DNA of 64,000 bases from Paenibacillus ihumii (GTDB taxonomy: Bacteria; Bacillota; Bacilli; Paenibacillales; Paenibacillaceae): NCBI RefSeq assembly GCF_001403875.1, contig NZ_LN884299.1, positions 496,001-560,000 of the forward strand. The letters run 5' to 3'. Made by a program: the position numbers and the translations under genes. This document shows positions 15,134 through 24,347 of this stretch, piece after piece (position 1 is the stretch's first letter; each line of letters starts with the position of its first letter). Below the pieces are notes generated by a model that had not been told where the DNA came from, did no database searches, and worked only from the letters and a program-made list of their open reading frames with translations.

Positions 15134-16789
15134 TCAAGCCGACTGCTCTTTGCCGCCCATCCATTTCACAAGCAAGTTTAACAAGATGAGCGCCACGATC
15201 ATGATCAGGATCAGGATCGTACAATAGGCGCTGGCGACGCCGATCCGGCCGGCCTCGACCTGCGCCAGAATCGACGCGGTAATGAGGTTGTACTTGGCGG
15301 ATATGAGGAAAATCACGGCGCTCATCGCGGTCATGCTCTTCACGAAGCTGTTGACCAGACCGCTGAAGAAGGCGGACTTGATCAGCGGCAGCACAACGCT
15401 TGTGAACACTTTGGAGCCGCTCGCCCCCAGATTCGTCGCCGCCTCCTCGATGCTCGGATCGATCTGCTGCAGAGCCGCCACCCCGGAGCGAATGCCCACT
15501 GGCATGGAGCGCACAACGAACGCAGCAACGATGATGATCCCTGTACCTGTCAGCGCTAATGGCGCTTTGTTGAACGCGAGAATATACCCGATCCCGATGA
15601 CCGTACCCGGCACCGCAATCGACAGCATGCTGATGACTTCCAAAGCTTTTTTACCAAAGAAACGTTTGCGGACAATCAGGAAAGCGATGATCATGCCCAG
15701 TAATCCCGCGATCGGCGTCGCCACAATGGCAAGCGTCAGCGTATCCTTGATCGCCTTCTGTCCTATAGAGAATACATATTTGTAATGATCCAGCGTCAGG
15801 CTGTTGTTAATGCCCCACAGCTTGATGAATGAACCGATGGGTACGAGTGCATAGAACGCAATAACAGCTATCGACATGATCATACAAAATGTGAATAGTC
15901 CATGTTTAACAGCCCCGGACTCAATCATTCTCCGCTGTCCGGTAGGCTTGCCCGTTACAGTGACATAGCTTTTCTTGCCAACCCAGAAATTCTGCAAAAT
16001 ATAGACGATAATCGTTACCGTCAGCAATACCATCGCCAGGGCGGCACCAGCCTGCAGATTATAGCTTCCGACGGCCTGCAGGTAGATCTCTCTCGCAACG
16101 GTGGAGTAGTTCCCCCCGATCGTCATCGGGTTCCCGAAGTCGGCAAGCGATTGAACGAACACGAGCAGGAATGCATTGGCGATCCCCGGCACGGACAGCG
16201 GCAGCGTGACGCTAAGGAACGTCTTCAGCCGGCTGGCCCCCATGTTCTGACTGGCCTCTTCCAGGGATGGGCTAATGGAACGCAGCAGCCCTGACAGCGT
16301 CAGGAATGCAATCGGGAAAAAAGACAGCGTCTGCACAAGAACCAGGCCATGCAGCCCGTAAATATTCGCATTTTCGAGTCCCAGTAAATTTTTCGTGATC
16401 AGCCCCTGCTTCCCGAGAAGCAGCATGGCGGATAGGGCAATAACAAACGGTGGTGAAATGACCGGCAGAATGGCAATGCCGTTAAAGAGCTTTTTGAACG
16501 GTACTTTTACATAAGCGAACGTATAAGCGAACACATACGCAATCACCGTAGACAACGTAGCCGTCAATACGGCCAGCACCAGGGAGTTGACCAGGGCGTG
16601 GAACAACCCGCCCCCGGACAATACTCTCTGATACCCCTCTAAGCCAACTCCGCCGGTGGACCCGACGAAGCTGGACTTTGCTATTTGGAATAAGGGATAG
16701 ACGATAAATACGAGTAAGCAGAGCATGACCAACACGATGAGAATCGGCAGGAGCGGCTCGCGCTTGAATCTCTTGAACATGGCGCTCAT
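15134..16789 (-). CDS. ABC transporter permease, FbpB-type double domain
   Basis: The 551-residue protein has about twelve membrane segments and two copies of the permease cytoplasmic loop (EEASQNMGAS and EEAATNLGAS). One polypeptide therefore supplies both halves of the channel, as in FbpB and the fused 2-aminoethylphosphonate permeases. AGGAGAG precedes the ATG. It lies between the first binding-protein gene (gap about 35 bases) and the ATPase gene, clearly one operon. Confidence 0.9.
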   Translation of the reverse strand: MSAMFKRFKREPLLPILIVLVMLCLLVFIVYPLFQIAKSSFVGSTGGVGLEGYQRVLSGGGLFHALVNSLVLAVLTATLSTVIAYVFAYTFAYVKVPFKKLFNGIAILPVISPPFVIALSAMLLLGKQGLITKNLLGLENANIYGLHGLVLVQTLSFFPIAFLTLSGLLRSISPSLEEASQNMGASRLKTFLSVTLPLSVPGIANAFLLVFVQSLADFGNPMTIGGNYSTVAREIYLQAVGSYNLQAGAALAMVLLTVTIIVYILQNFWVGKKSYVTVTGKPTGQRRMIESGAVKHGLFTFCMIMSIAVIAFYALVPIGSFIKLWGINNSLTLDHYKYVFSIGQKAIKDTLTLAIVATPIAGLLGMIIAFLIVRKRFFGKKALEVISMLSIAVPGTVIGIGYILAFNKAPLALTGTGIIIVAAFVVRSMPVGIRSGVAALQQIDPSIEEAATNLGASGSKVFTSVVLPLIKSAFFSGLVNSFVKSMTAMSAVIFLISAKYNLITASILAQVEAGRIGVASAYCTILILIMIVALILLNLLVKWMGGKEQSA

Positions 16790-16823
16790 TCAAGCTCTCT
16801 CCTCTCTGAATATCTACTGATAG

Positions 16824-17900
16824 TTATTTCTTAACCTCGGCACTCCATTTGTCGATCAGGCGTTGACGCTCTTTACCAGCTTCAACGACGTCGTAATCGA
16901 TCGTGTTGATATCCGACAGCTTCACAGCTTTCTCCGGACCTACCGCATCTGGGTTCGTCAGGTTCTGGTAGCTGCCTACAGTTTTGCCGACCTCTTGGCC
17001 TGCCGGAGACAGTGCCCAATCCACGAACTTCTGTGCAAGCTCTTCGTTCTTCGTATTTTTGATGATGCCGATCGCGCCTGTCTCGTAGCCCGTACCGTCT
17101 TCAGGAATCGTCAGCTCCAGACTGTCGAAGCCTTCCTCCTGATACTTGATCACGTCATGCGCGAACAGAACGCCTACGCCAGCCTCACCCATACCGACCA
17201 TTCGTCCAGGAGCGGAGCCGCTGGTCGTATATTGCTGGATTTGCGGATGCAGCTTGCTGAGATACTCGAAGCCCTTCTCTTCGCTGCCCATCACCTTCAG
17301 CACGGTGTACATGGCCGTATAAGCCGTACCGGAGGAAGCAGGGTCTGCCATGACGATTTCGCCTTGAAATGCCGGGTTCAGCAGGTCTTCCCATGTCTTC
17401 GGAGCTTCAACGCCTTTTTTCGCCAAAAACTCCTTATTGGAAGCAAAACCGAGCGCCCCTACATAGATGCCCGTCCAGTTGCCGTCCGGATCCTTATACT
17501 TCGCGTCGACCTTCTCGGCGATTGGCGATGTATACGGCTGCAGCAGCCCTTCCGATGTGGCTTGTACAAACGTGTCCGCTGGTCCGCCGTACCACACGTC
17601 GGCTTGCGGGTTGCCTTGCTCCGCCCGGACCTTCGCGAGAATTTCGCCTCCGGACATCCGGATCATGCTGGCCTCGATGCCTGTATCTTCCGTGAACTTC
17701 TTGATCGCGGCTACCGCGTGGTCCTCCTGGAATCCGACATATACCGTCAGCTTGCCTTGCGGCTTCGCCGGAGCGGCGTCCCCGCCTCCGTTATTCGCCG
17801 GTCCGGCATTGCTGCCGCCCGAGGATCCACAGCCTGTGAACAGCATCGCAGCCATCGTTAGTGCGGTAACAGAGCTCATCCATTTTTTCATACCCATCAT
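16824..17900 (-). CDS. ABC transporter binding protein, FbpA-like lipoprotein (first copy)
   Basis: This is a 358-residue lipoprotein with signal segment MKKWMSSVTALTMAAMLFTG and lipobox cysteine, then a Gly/Asn/Ala-rich linker and an FbpA-type domain (WYGGPADTF, QYTTSGSAPGRMVGMGE). AAGGGGG lies 7 bases before the ATG. It opens the operon. Having two different binding proteins for one fused permease suggests either two related ligands or two affinities. A cre-like site overlaps the promoter, hinting at catabolite control and not iron control. Confidence 0.9.
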   Translation of the reverse strand: MMGMKKWMSSVTALTMAAMLFTGCGSSGGSNAGPANNGGGDAAPAKPQGKLTVYVGFQEDHAVAAIKKFTEDTGIEASMIRMSGGEILAKVRAEQGNPQADVWYGGPADTFVQATSEGLLQPYTSPIAEKVDAKYKDPDGNWTGIYVGALGFASNKEFLAKKGVEAPKTWEDLLNPAFQGEIVMADPASSGTAYTAMYTVLKVMGSEEKGFEYLSKLHPQIQQYTTSGSAPGRMVGMGEAGVGVLFAHDVIKYQEEGFDSLELTIPEDGTGYETGAIGIIKNTKNEELAQKFVDWALSPAGQEVGKTVGSYQNLTNPDAVGPEKAVKLSDINTIDYDVVEAGKERQRLIDKWSAEVKK

Positions 17901-17929
17901 GTATATCCCCCTTTGTTCTTTATGCCTTA

Positions 17930-17951
17930 ATTATATTGGATGCGCTTACAA
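17930..17951 (-). promoter_or_regulatory. Promoter -10 with overlapping cre-like site
   Basis: On the minus strand TTGTAAGCGCATCCAA (17951-17936) matches the CcpA site consensus with one mismatch by my reading, and it runs directly into TATAAT (17935-17930). A bound CcpA would block the promoter of the FbpABC-type operon. The -35 is not obvious. Confidence 0.5.
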
Positions 17952-18002
17952 TACTGTGAGTCCAAGTCTCTGCCACTTCTTCCGGCAAAAAAACAGACAC
18001 CA

Positions 18003-18047
18003 AAAAAGCCCGACCCCAACCCTCCGTGAGGATTGAATCAGGCTTTT
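18003..18047 (-). terminator. Rho-independent terminator of the PTS operon
   Basis: On the minus strand AAAAGCC pairs with GGGCTTTTTT across an inner CCTC/GAGG hairpin, ending in a T-run 12 bases past the EIIC stop codon. Confidence 0.8.
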
Positions 18048-18058
18048 GTCTGCAGCCG

Positions 18059-19324
18059 TCACTTGAACCAGCTGAATACCTCATGCACCAGCAGCCCGAT
18101 GACCGAGAAATCGCTATCGGCAAAGGTCGCGCGCAAATAGCCAAGATTCGACAGCAGCGGAATAAGAAAAGTCGGCAGCATCGTAATCGCAAACCCATGG
18201 ATCAAGGACGATACGACCAGCCCCTTGCGGCCCCCTATTTTATAAGCGATAACCCCAGCCGCCCCGCCTGAGAAGAAATGCGGGATAACCCCGGGAATAA
18301 TAACGGTATACTGCACCTGCAGCAGCACGAGCATCGCCGCCAGCCCTCCCGTGAAGCTGAGCAGGAACCCGATCATCGCCGAGAACGGCGAGAACTTGAA
18401 CAGCACTGGACAGTCCAGCGCAGGAATCGCCCCCGGCACGATCCGGTCGGCAATCCCTTTGAAGGCAGGCACGATTTCAGACAGCAGCATGCGGACCCCC
18501 GCCAGAATAACATAGCAGCCCCCCGCGAACCAGGTCGCCTGAATCAGGGACACGACCAGAATATGCCGCCCCGAGAACATCTCCTCGATTCCCCCAGGGG
18601 AGATGAACAGTCCCGAGAACAGAAACAGCACGAACGTAAATACCGTAATAACGACCATATGATCCTGGAAAAAAGAGCGCAGCTTCTGCAGCCCCTTCGA
18701 CTCCGGCGGCTCTGGCCCCTTCTTGAACCAGGAAGCTACGAACCCGCTCAGCGCATAGCCGATACTGTTGAAATGGCCTATTGCAAAATCATCGTTCCCC
18801 GTGACCCGCCGAATATACGGCTGCGTGATCAGCGGAGCGAACGACATGCTGAAGGCCAGCACGATTCCTCCGGCAACCATCACCTGCCATAGCGGCAGCG
18901 ACATCGACACCAGCACGCCTGCCAGCAGTGAAGCCATGAACAGCATATGATGACCGGTCAGGAAAATATATTTGATGCGCGTGAACCGGGCGATCATCAG
19001 GTGGGCAATCATGCCGACCAGCATGATGAGCGCAATTTCCTCGCCATAGTTGATTTGCGCCAAGGCCGTGATCGTCTCATTATGCGGGATGATCCCGATA
19101 ATTTGAAAGCCCTTCTGGATGACCGCCGATAGATTGGAAAGGGAAGACCCGGCGGCGTTCGCCCCGATTTGCAGTAACGTATACCCGAGCATCGTCTTGA
19201 TCGTGCCATGAATCAGCCTTTGGAACGGCTGCTTCTGCAGCAGCAATCCAACGAACGCGATTAACCCGAGCAGCAGGGCAGGTTCCCCGAGCAGCCCCTT
19301 GCTGATCATTTGCGTAGCATTCAT
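18059..19324 (-). CDS. PTS EIIC, UlaA/SgaT-like
   Basis: This is a polytopic membrane protein of about 421 residues. The segments NYGEEIALIMLVGMIAHL, FLTGHHMLFMASLLAGV and AIGHFNSIGYALSG are typical of the ascorbate/galactitol-type (UlaA) EIIC family. It carries sugar across the membrane while the paired EIIB phosphorylates it. I start at the ATG behind GCGGGGGT; the frame opens two codons earlier with TTG. It is the last gene of a three-gene operon (regulator, EIIB, EIIC). The true substrate cannot be told: no ulaD/E/F-type metabolic genes are nearby. Confidence 0.88.
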   Translation of the reverse strand: MNATQMISKGLLGEPALLLGLIAFVGLLLQKQPFQRLIHGTIKTMLGYTLLQIGANAAGSSLSNLSAVIQKGFQIIGIIPHNETITALAQINYGEEIALIMLVGMIAHLMIARFTRIKYIFLTGHHMLFMASLLAGVLVSMSLPLWQVMVAGGIVLAFSMSFAPLITQPYIRRVTGNDDFAIGHFNSIGYALSGFVASWFKKGPEPPESKGLQKLRSFFQDHMVVITVFTFVLFLFSGLFISPGGIEEMFSGRHILVVSLIQATWFAGGCYVILAGVRMLLSEIVPAFKGIADRIVPGAIPALDCPVLFKFSPFSAMIGFLLSFTGGLAAMLVLLQVQYTVIIPGVIPHFFSGGAAGVIAYKIGGRKGLVVSSLIHGFAITMLPTFLIPLLSNLGYLRATFADSDFSVIGLLVHEVFSWFK

Positions 19325-19500
19325 GGGCAACCCCCGCTCTAATAATTTGTCTGTCTCTGCTTGTCTATGTCTATATCTGTACTTATATCTATATCTGTTA
19401 TTTGTATCTCTGCTATTTGTGTACTTATAAATTGCCTCTGTATCGCTATCTGTTGAAGCTTACCCAGCCTTCAAACTTACAAGCCTACAAACCTACAAGT
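19325..19500. repeat. Low-complexity spacer between EIIB and EIIC genes
   Basis: This 176-base gap is built from imperfect short repeats (TATATCTGT, then ACAAGCCTACAAACC-like units), unusual inside an operon whose other junction overlaps by 4 bases. No gene or clear hairpin is present. Confidence 0.55.
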
Positions 19501-19794
19501 CTACATCGCCAACCACTGCCGGAACGTCTCGCTCTCCAGCAGCCTCGATTTCAGGTACTGACGGTCCGTAATATCGTCCAGTCCGATCGTCTCAACGTCA
19601 CTGGCGAGCTGCAGCGACTCCATAATATAATTGGAGCCTATGATCAGATCGGCATCGAAGGTGTCGACCGACGAAACATCCGTATGCTCGACCCAGGCCT
19701 TCAGGCCCCACTCCTTCAGGAGCGCCTCCACATTCAGCCGGATCATCAGGCTGGTGCCGAGCCCGCTGTTGCAAGCTACTATGATTTTCTTCAT
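19501..19794 (-). CDS. PTS EIIB, UlaB-like
   Basis: The 97-residue protein begins KKIIVACNSGLGTSLMIR, where the cysteine near the N terminus is the phosphorylated residue of EIIB domains. It transfers phosphate to the sugar carried by the EIIC. I start at MKKIIVA because AAGGAGG lies 4 bases upstream and the ATG overlaps the regulator stop codon (ATGA), so translation is coupled. The longer frame would lie inside the regulator gene. Confidence 0.9.
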   Translation of the reverse strand: MKKIIVACNSGLGTSLMIRLNVEALLKEWGLKAWVEHTDVSSVDTFDADLIIGSNYIMESLQLASDVETIGLDDITDRQYLKSRLLESETFRQWLAM

Positions 19795-21887
19795 AAGCCC
19801 TCCTTCTCCCTCAGCCTCTGCCATACCGCCTGCGCATCCTGCGAATGCCGCAGCTCCTCCATGAACGCCTCATCGTTCATCGCATCCAGCAGCGTTCCCA
19901 GTGCGGCGACATGCCGCTCCTTATCCATCGCTGCCAGCGTGATCATCAGCCAGACCGGCTGACCGGACGGACCGAACGCCAGCTCCTCGCGAAAAGTCAT
20001 CACACTAAAGCCTGTGCGCCTCACGCACTCCGGCATGTAGACATGGGGAAAAGCCACCCCGGAACGGATAATAAACGGATGCTTGTTGGATTGAATGATC
20101 TCGACCAGCTTGTCCCCGTATTTAGCGTCCGAGACGCCGCGGTCCATAAGCAGCCGATTTCCCTCGCGAACCGCATCCGCCCATGGCATCGTCGCCAGTC
20201 CAAGCCGGATCGATTCCGGCGACAGCAGCGCCGTTAATCCGCAAGCCTCGTCCTCCTGCTCGCCAAGCTTGCTTCCGCCCTGGAACAAATGAAGCAGCTC
20301 CTCCAGCAGCCGGTTCCGGTTGTGAATATGCGCGTTCCGCTCGACCACCTGAAAAATATCATTCACCGCCTGCACCGCCGCCGCGGCCGCAGCCGATTCG
20401 CCCGAAGGCGCTACGCCTAGAAAGCTCGTAATCTGCTTCTGATCCTCCTGGTTCAACAGCGGCGATACCTTGATCCACGGCACCTGCAGAGCATGGCTGA
20501 TTTCCATCGTGCTGATGACCGCATCCGCCGTCTGCAGCGTAATCTCTGCCGATTCCTTGTAAGAATAAGTGCCCACGATATCAACCTGCGGAAAAATCAC
20601 CGCCACCCGCCGCTTCAGCATCGCCGAAGTGCCGAGCCCTGAGCCGCAGACAATCGCCACGCGCTTGCGCACAGGAGCCTTTGGCGGAATCAGTCCGCTG
20701 CCGATATGGAACATGATGTAGCCGACCTCATCCCGGTCGAACACGACCGACCACGGCTCCATCACCTCGTTGACGATCCGCTCCAGCAAATTGAGCAGCG
20801 ATCCGTACTGGGCCTCGAGCTGCTCCATGAGCGGGTTTTTGGACTGGAGGCCGAACTTCGCCCGGTAGATGGCCGGCTTCAAATGGATGACGAGCCCCTG
20901 CACGATCTGGTCGATCATCTGCAGCGGACGCCCGAGCTCCTGCTCGGTACGCAGAATAATCTGCTTGGCCAGATCAGCGATGATCAGCTCCTCGGCCGGC
21001 AGACTCTGCTTCTGCGCGCCCAGAATATGCTGCGTGATGTACCCGATCTCCGACGCGGGCAGCTCCACCCCAAAATGCTGCTCGATCTCCGGCACGACCT
21101 CGGTCTTTACGAGCTCATATACCTCATGGCTCTGCAGCTCGGTCAGCGATTCGCGGTCCATCTCGATCGAGTGCGTGCCCTTCAGCCGCTCCATGGCCAT
21201 CAGCAGATGGAGAATCAGCGTGGAATACCCCGCGTCCGTGAACTGCACGCCCATCTTCTCCTCAAGCCGCTGGATCGTATCAAACAGCATCGCCGCATCG
21301 TCCGTCTCGAACCAGTCCTTCCATAGCGTCGCCGGCGAGTACGAATCGCCCCGCTGATCGAGGATATACCGCAGCAGCTTGTCATCCGTAATCTCGGAGC
21401 GAAGCAGTTGCAAGTAGGCTCTGCGCTTGCGCTTCTCCGGCCCTTCGATATGCAGCTCCCCGCGCTCCCGCACCAGGATCAGCTCCCAGCTCATCAGCCG
21501 CTGCTTGATTTCGTTCAGATCCTGCAGCAGCGTATTTCTGCTGATCTGAAGCTCCTCCATGACCTCCTTCACGGAGAGCTTCGTCTCCTGGAGCAGTTGC
21601 TTCAGCAGCAGGCTGATCCGCTGCTCGGCATCCATATATTCCGGCCGCTCCCCCATCTGCACGGCAAGCCGCTCCGATTGCCCGGTCTCCAGCCGCAGAC
21701 GAACGCCAGCCGAACGGTCGCGCTCCAGGCGCACGCCCCGCTCGCGAAGCCAATCCTCCAGCTGCAGCAGATCGCCCCGCACCGTTCGCAGGGATATTCC
21801 GTATTCATCAGCCAGCTGCTGCAGAGGAATGTAGCGGTCGCTCTCCATCAGCTGCTTGAGCATTCGCTGTTGTCTGCTTGAAATCAT
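19791..21887 (-). CDS. BglG-type PRD regulator with EIIB and EIIA domains
   Basis: This is a 698-residue transcriptional activator of the MtlR/UlaR-like class. In order: an N-terminal HTH (ISSRQQRMLKQLMES, then YGISLRTVRGDLLQLE), a second winged helix (VKEVMEELQISRNTLLQDL), two PRD domains (about 185-400) with conserved histidines, an EIIB-like domain (VCGSGLGTSAML, about 410-500) and a C-terminal EIIA-like domain (about 540-695, SGVAFPHVYMPE). PTS proteins phosphorylate PRD histidines to set activity. It heads the EIIB-EIIC operon, so it probably activates it. No separate EIIA gene is visible nearby, so its own EIIA-like domain may serve transport. Confidence 0.88.
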   Translation of the reverse strand: MISSRQQRMLKQLMESDRYIPLQQLADEYGISLRTVRGDLLQLEDWLRERGVRLERDRSAGVRLRLETGQSERLAVQMGERPEYMDAEQRISLLLKQLLQETKLSVKEVMEELQISRNTLLQDLNEIKQRLMSWELILVRERGELHIEGPEKRKRRAYLQLLRSEITDDKLLRYILDQRGDSYSPATLWKDWFETDDAAMLFDTIQRLEEKMGVQFTDAGYSTLILHLLMAMERLKGTHSIEMDRESLTELQSHEVYELVKTEVVPEIEQHFGVELPASEIGYITQHILGAQKQSLPAEELIIADLAKQIILRTEQELGRPLQMIDQIVQGLVIHLKPAIYRAKFGLQSKNPLMEQLEAQYGSLLNLLERIVNEVMEPWSVVFDRDEVGYIMFHIGSGLIPPKAPVRKRVAIVCGSGLGTSAMLKRRVAVIFPQVDIVGTYSYKESAEITLQTADAVISTMEISHALQVPWIKVSPLLNQEDQKQITSFLGVAPSGESAAAAAAVQAVNDIFQVVERNAHIHNRNRLLEELLHLFQGGSKLGEQEDEACGLTALLSPESIRLGLATMPWADAVREGNRLLMDRGVSDAKYGDKLVEIIQSNKHPFIIRSGVAFPHVYMPECVRRTGFSVMTFREELAFGPSGQPVWLMITLAAMDKERHVAALGTLLDAMNDEAFMEELRHSQDAQAVWQRLREKEGL

Positions 21888-22103
21888 AATGTCACCCGAT
21901 CATTCAAAGTTTTGTATGCGTTATCATATCTAGATTATTACACATTTAAAAAGCAAGATATAGAGCATTCATGGAAAAAAGACGCACGCTTTGCAAAGCG
22001 CCCGCCTGATATTCACAGCTTCTCCAATATATCGGATTTTACGGCCTTTTTTTCACTTCATCTTACATTGCCAATTGCTTATTCCGCAGCATATCACCAT
22101 TGC

Positions 22104-23234
22104 TTATTCCGCAGCCCCTGATGCACCCACTCTGACTTCGATTTCCTCCGTCAGCAGCCGTTCCTGCCTGGAGAGGGCTTCCTCGTCGGCGAGGCTGCGG
22201 TAAATCGCGCTTAAGCGGTCCTGATTCTGCTTCACCTCTCCCAGATAAGAAATGGCATGCTGCATCGAAGCCGTGTACCGGGCCTTGACCCCGGCGATCT
22301 CCTCGGCATACTTCTCATCCGTGTACGGAGCGATAGCCAGCTCATAGACATCCAGGATGCTGTCCCCGTCGCGCAGCGGAAAATGCTCATGCGGCGCCGT
22401 GCTGTCAAAGATCGCCACGCCGTGTGAGCGGAACACGAGCATATCGAGGCTGTTCGGATCGAAGCCGCAATGGTATATCTCTGTGTCGATTCCGCGCTCG
22501 CTTGCCGTGGCTGCGATTTTTTTGAATAACGTCGACTTTCCTGAACCCGGACGCCCCTTCACGAAAATTCGCGTCGGCACATCCTCAGTCAGATTAAGGA
22601 TAAAATCAACCGCCCCCCGCCAGGTTGCCGCTCCAAGAAAACGGCGGATCACCGTGCCAGACCCTTTGTTGCCTGTATCAACGGCCTGCCCTGCATCCGC
22701 TGCGCTAACAAGGTACTGGTCTGCCCAGTCCACGGCCAGCTGATTCATGACGGCCCGGTCCAGGGTGTCGATGTAGATCTTCTCCCAGTCATCATGAATG
22801 CGCAGAGTCCGCTGAAAAGTCTCGTACGCCTTCGTGTAGGCTTCGGCTATATTGTGCTCCAGCGCTTCAATATGCTCCGAATGCTCCGCTAATCGTTCCC
22901 CACTCGGGTCGCTTTTGAAATCGGCGCGGCGCACCTCAAGGCCTTCCGGGACTCCCTCCTCCGGCCAGGCCCGATCCGCAATTAGGCCGATCCCGGCATC
23001 CTCGAGGATGATCCCTTCCAGCAAATCGCTCTGCAGCGGCTGATGAATCAAATGCAGGCTCCAGCCCTTGCGGCCCCACCCGTTTGAGAGCCGGGCCAGA
23101 ATCGCGCCGATCTCCTGCGGGTCTCCCTCCAGCACGTATACCGTATTTAATCTATAATAGATAGAATCCACCAGACTAACCAAGCCCTCAGCCGTATTAC
23201 CCCGCGCAAAATAGTGACGTTCCAATCCTGCCAT
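22104..23234 (-). CDS. PRK06851-type P-loop ATPase
   Basis: The 376-residue protein has a central Walker A GRPGSGKST preceded by TRIFVK, then EIYHCGFDPNSLDMLVF and AIFDSTAPHEHFP, matching the uncharacterised PRK06851 family of spore-forming Firmicutes. The N-terminal half carries a degenerate second nucleotide-binding-like fold. There is no signal peptide. AAGGAG precedes the ATG. It is a monocistronic-looking gene between the PTS regulator and a repeat array. The precise role is unknown. The gap 21888-22103 holds nothing I can identify. Confidence 0.85.
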   Translation of the reverse strand: MAGLERHYFARGNTAEGLVSLVDSIYYRLNTVYVLEGDPQEIGAILARLSNGWGRKGWSLHLIHQPLQSDLLEGIILEDAGIGLIADRAWPEEGVPEGLEVRRADFKSDPSGERLAEHSEHIEALEHNIAEAYTKAYETFQRTLRIHDDWEKIYIDTLDRAVMNQLAVDWADQYLVSAADAGQAVDTGNKGSGTVIRRFLGAATWRGAVDFILNLTEDVPTRIFVKGRPGSGKSTLFKKIAATASERGIDTEIYHCGFDPNSLDMLVFRSHGVAIFDSTAPHEHFPLRDGDSILDVYELAIAPYTDEKYAEEIAGVKARYTASMQHAISYLGEVKQNQDRLSAIYRSLADEEALSRQERLLTEEIEVRVGASGAAE

Positions 23235-23381
23235 TTCGTTATGCTCCTTCCCTATTTTTCGAGAATATGATGATGCTACACCCTATGCGGAAGTTTTCCG
23301 CCGTGTGTTTAGCCTATGCCTGAAAAGGGAAGATCATCCATGCATTCATCAAAATAGTCCATAAGGCAAGCGGCTTTAGCT

Positions 23382-23484
23382 GAGGATCAGCCAAGGCGAA
23401 CCTTGAAGATCGGCCAGGGTAAGCCTTGAGGACTCGCCAGGGCGAGGCTTGAGGACTAGCCAAGGCGAGCCTTGAGGATCAGCC
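23382..23484. repeat. 23-bp tandem repeat, about 4.5 units
   Basis: Units of the form GAGGATCAGCCAAGGCGA-CCTT repeat four times with substitutions and then a partial fifth copy. Outer inverted segments (AAGGCA...TGCCTT) frame the array. No reading frame of note crosses it. Confidence 0.8.
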
Positions 23485-23510
23485 GCTAGACCGTCTGCCT
23501 TAAGGCCAAC

Positions 23511-23695
23511 GCTAAACCCGAACGAAGTCGGTAAACCCGATATCCGCTAAACCCAACGTCCGCTAACTCGACGTTGGCTAGACTCGATGTTCGCTAACTC
23601 GACGTCCGCTAACTCAATATTTGCTAAACCTGACGTCTGCTACTCGATGTTCGCTACTCGATTTTCGCTAAACCCGACATCCGCTAAACCCGAAG
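23511..23695. repeat. 14-16-bp tandem repeat, about 11 units
   Basis: Units such as TAAACCCGATATCCGC and TAACTCGACGTCCGC repeat in direct orientation. The array runs through the stop codon of the thioredoxin-like gene, so its last codons and stop (CGG GTT TAG on the minus strand) are repeat sequence. Confidence 0.8.
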
Positions 23696-23995
23696 CCACT
23701 GATGCACATCTACGACCGAACGCAGCGCATACTCCTTCGCCACCGGCCTGCCCTGCTCGAGTATAACCAGGCACGGCACGCTCGTAATTTGCCAATCATT
23801 CCGCAGCCGGGGCGCAAAATTGATATTCAGCTTCGACACGGGCATCGTGCCGCCTGATTGCAGCGCGATATCCAGCATCGTCTCACCCAGTATGCACGTT
23901 CCGCACAACGGCGTATATAGGTACAGAGCTTCCCTGCCGATTCTGGCAATCGAAGCATCCACGAATTCATTTTCTACAGCTTCACGGATCGTCAT
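23684..23995 (-). CDS. Thioredoxin-like protein
   Basis: The protein has about 103 residues and a CGTC redox motif (YLYTPLCGTCILGETML) where thioredoxins have WCGPC. SKLNINFAPRLRNDW follows, then the cis-proline strand ITSVPCLVILEQGRPV. It probably acts in cytoplasmic thiol exchange. I start at MTIREAV, behind GGGAGTGG; a start six codons earlier is possible. The C-terminal residues fall inside a minisatellite, so the original end may have been replaced. Confidence 0.8.
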   Translation of the reverse strand: MTIREAVENEFVDASIARIGREALYLYTPLCGTCILGETMLDIALQSGGTMPVSKLNINFAPRLRNDWQITSVPCLVILEQGRPVAKEYALRSVVDVHQWLRV

Positions 23996-24180
23996 AATGA
24001 CGCCCACTCCCATCTCTGCTAACTCATTTTATTTACACAGTACAATTACGTTCAAGGTACAATTGCGTTGTTCCAAAACTGCTCTTACTATTTGAACAGC
24101 TTAACTACTATAGCATATTTTCTAGCTTGTTCGTTCAATGGCTATACCGCGAGGTATCTCCCCAACTCTCTGTCCCATCT

Positions 24181-24257
24181 GCCCTGCTGCTCTGCCCTGC
24201 TCTGCTCTGTCCTGCTCTGCTCTGTCCTGTTCTCCCCTGCTCACCCTGCTTTGCTCT
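24181..24257. repeat. CTGCTCTGCC-type microsatellite
   Basis: Direct short repeats of CTGCTCTG and TCCTGCTC fill this pyrimidine-rich stretch. The remainder of 24014-24347 contains no gene I can support. Confidence 0.75.
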
Positions 24258-24347
24258 ACTGCTAAAATGCTGCAAAACCTCACAGCCCCTATAAAAAGTG
24301 AAGTCTCTTCCTCCAATAAATTAAACTTCTGATTATGACTGCACCTC

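Noticed and set aside
16824..17900. Fur-regulated iron uptake
   Set aside because: No Fur box was found near the promoter; the FbpA fold alone does not prove iron transport.
23382..23695. CRISPR array
   Set aside because: Units are contiguous tandem repeats without unique spacers, and no cas genes are near.
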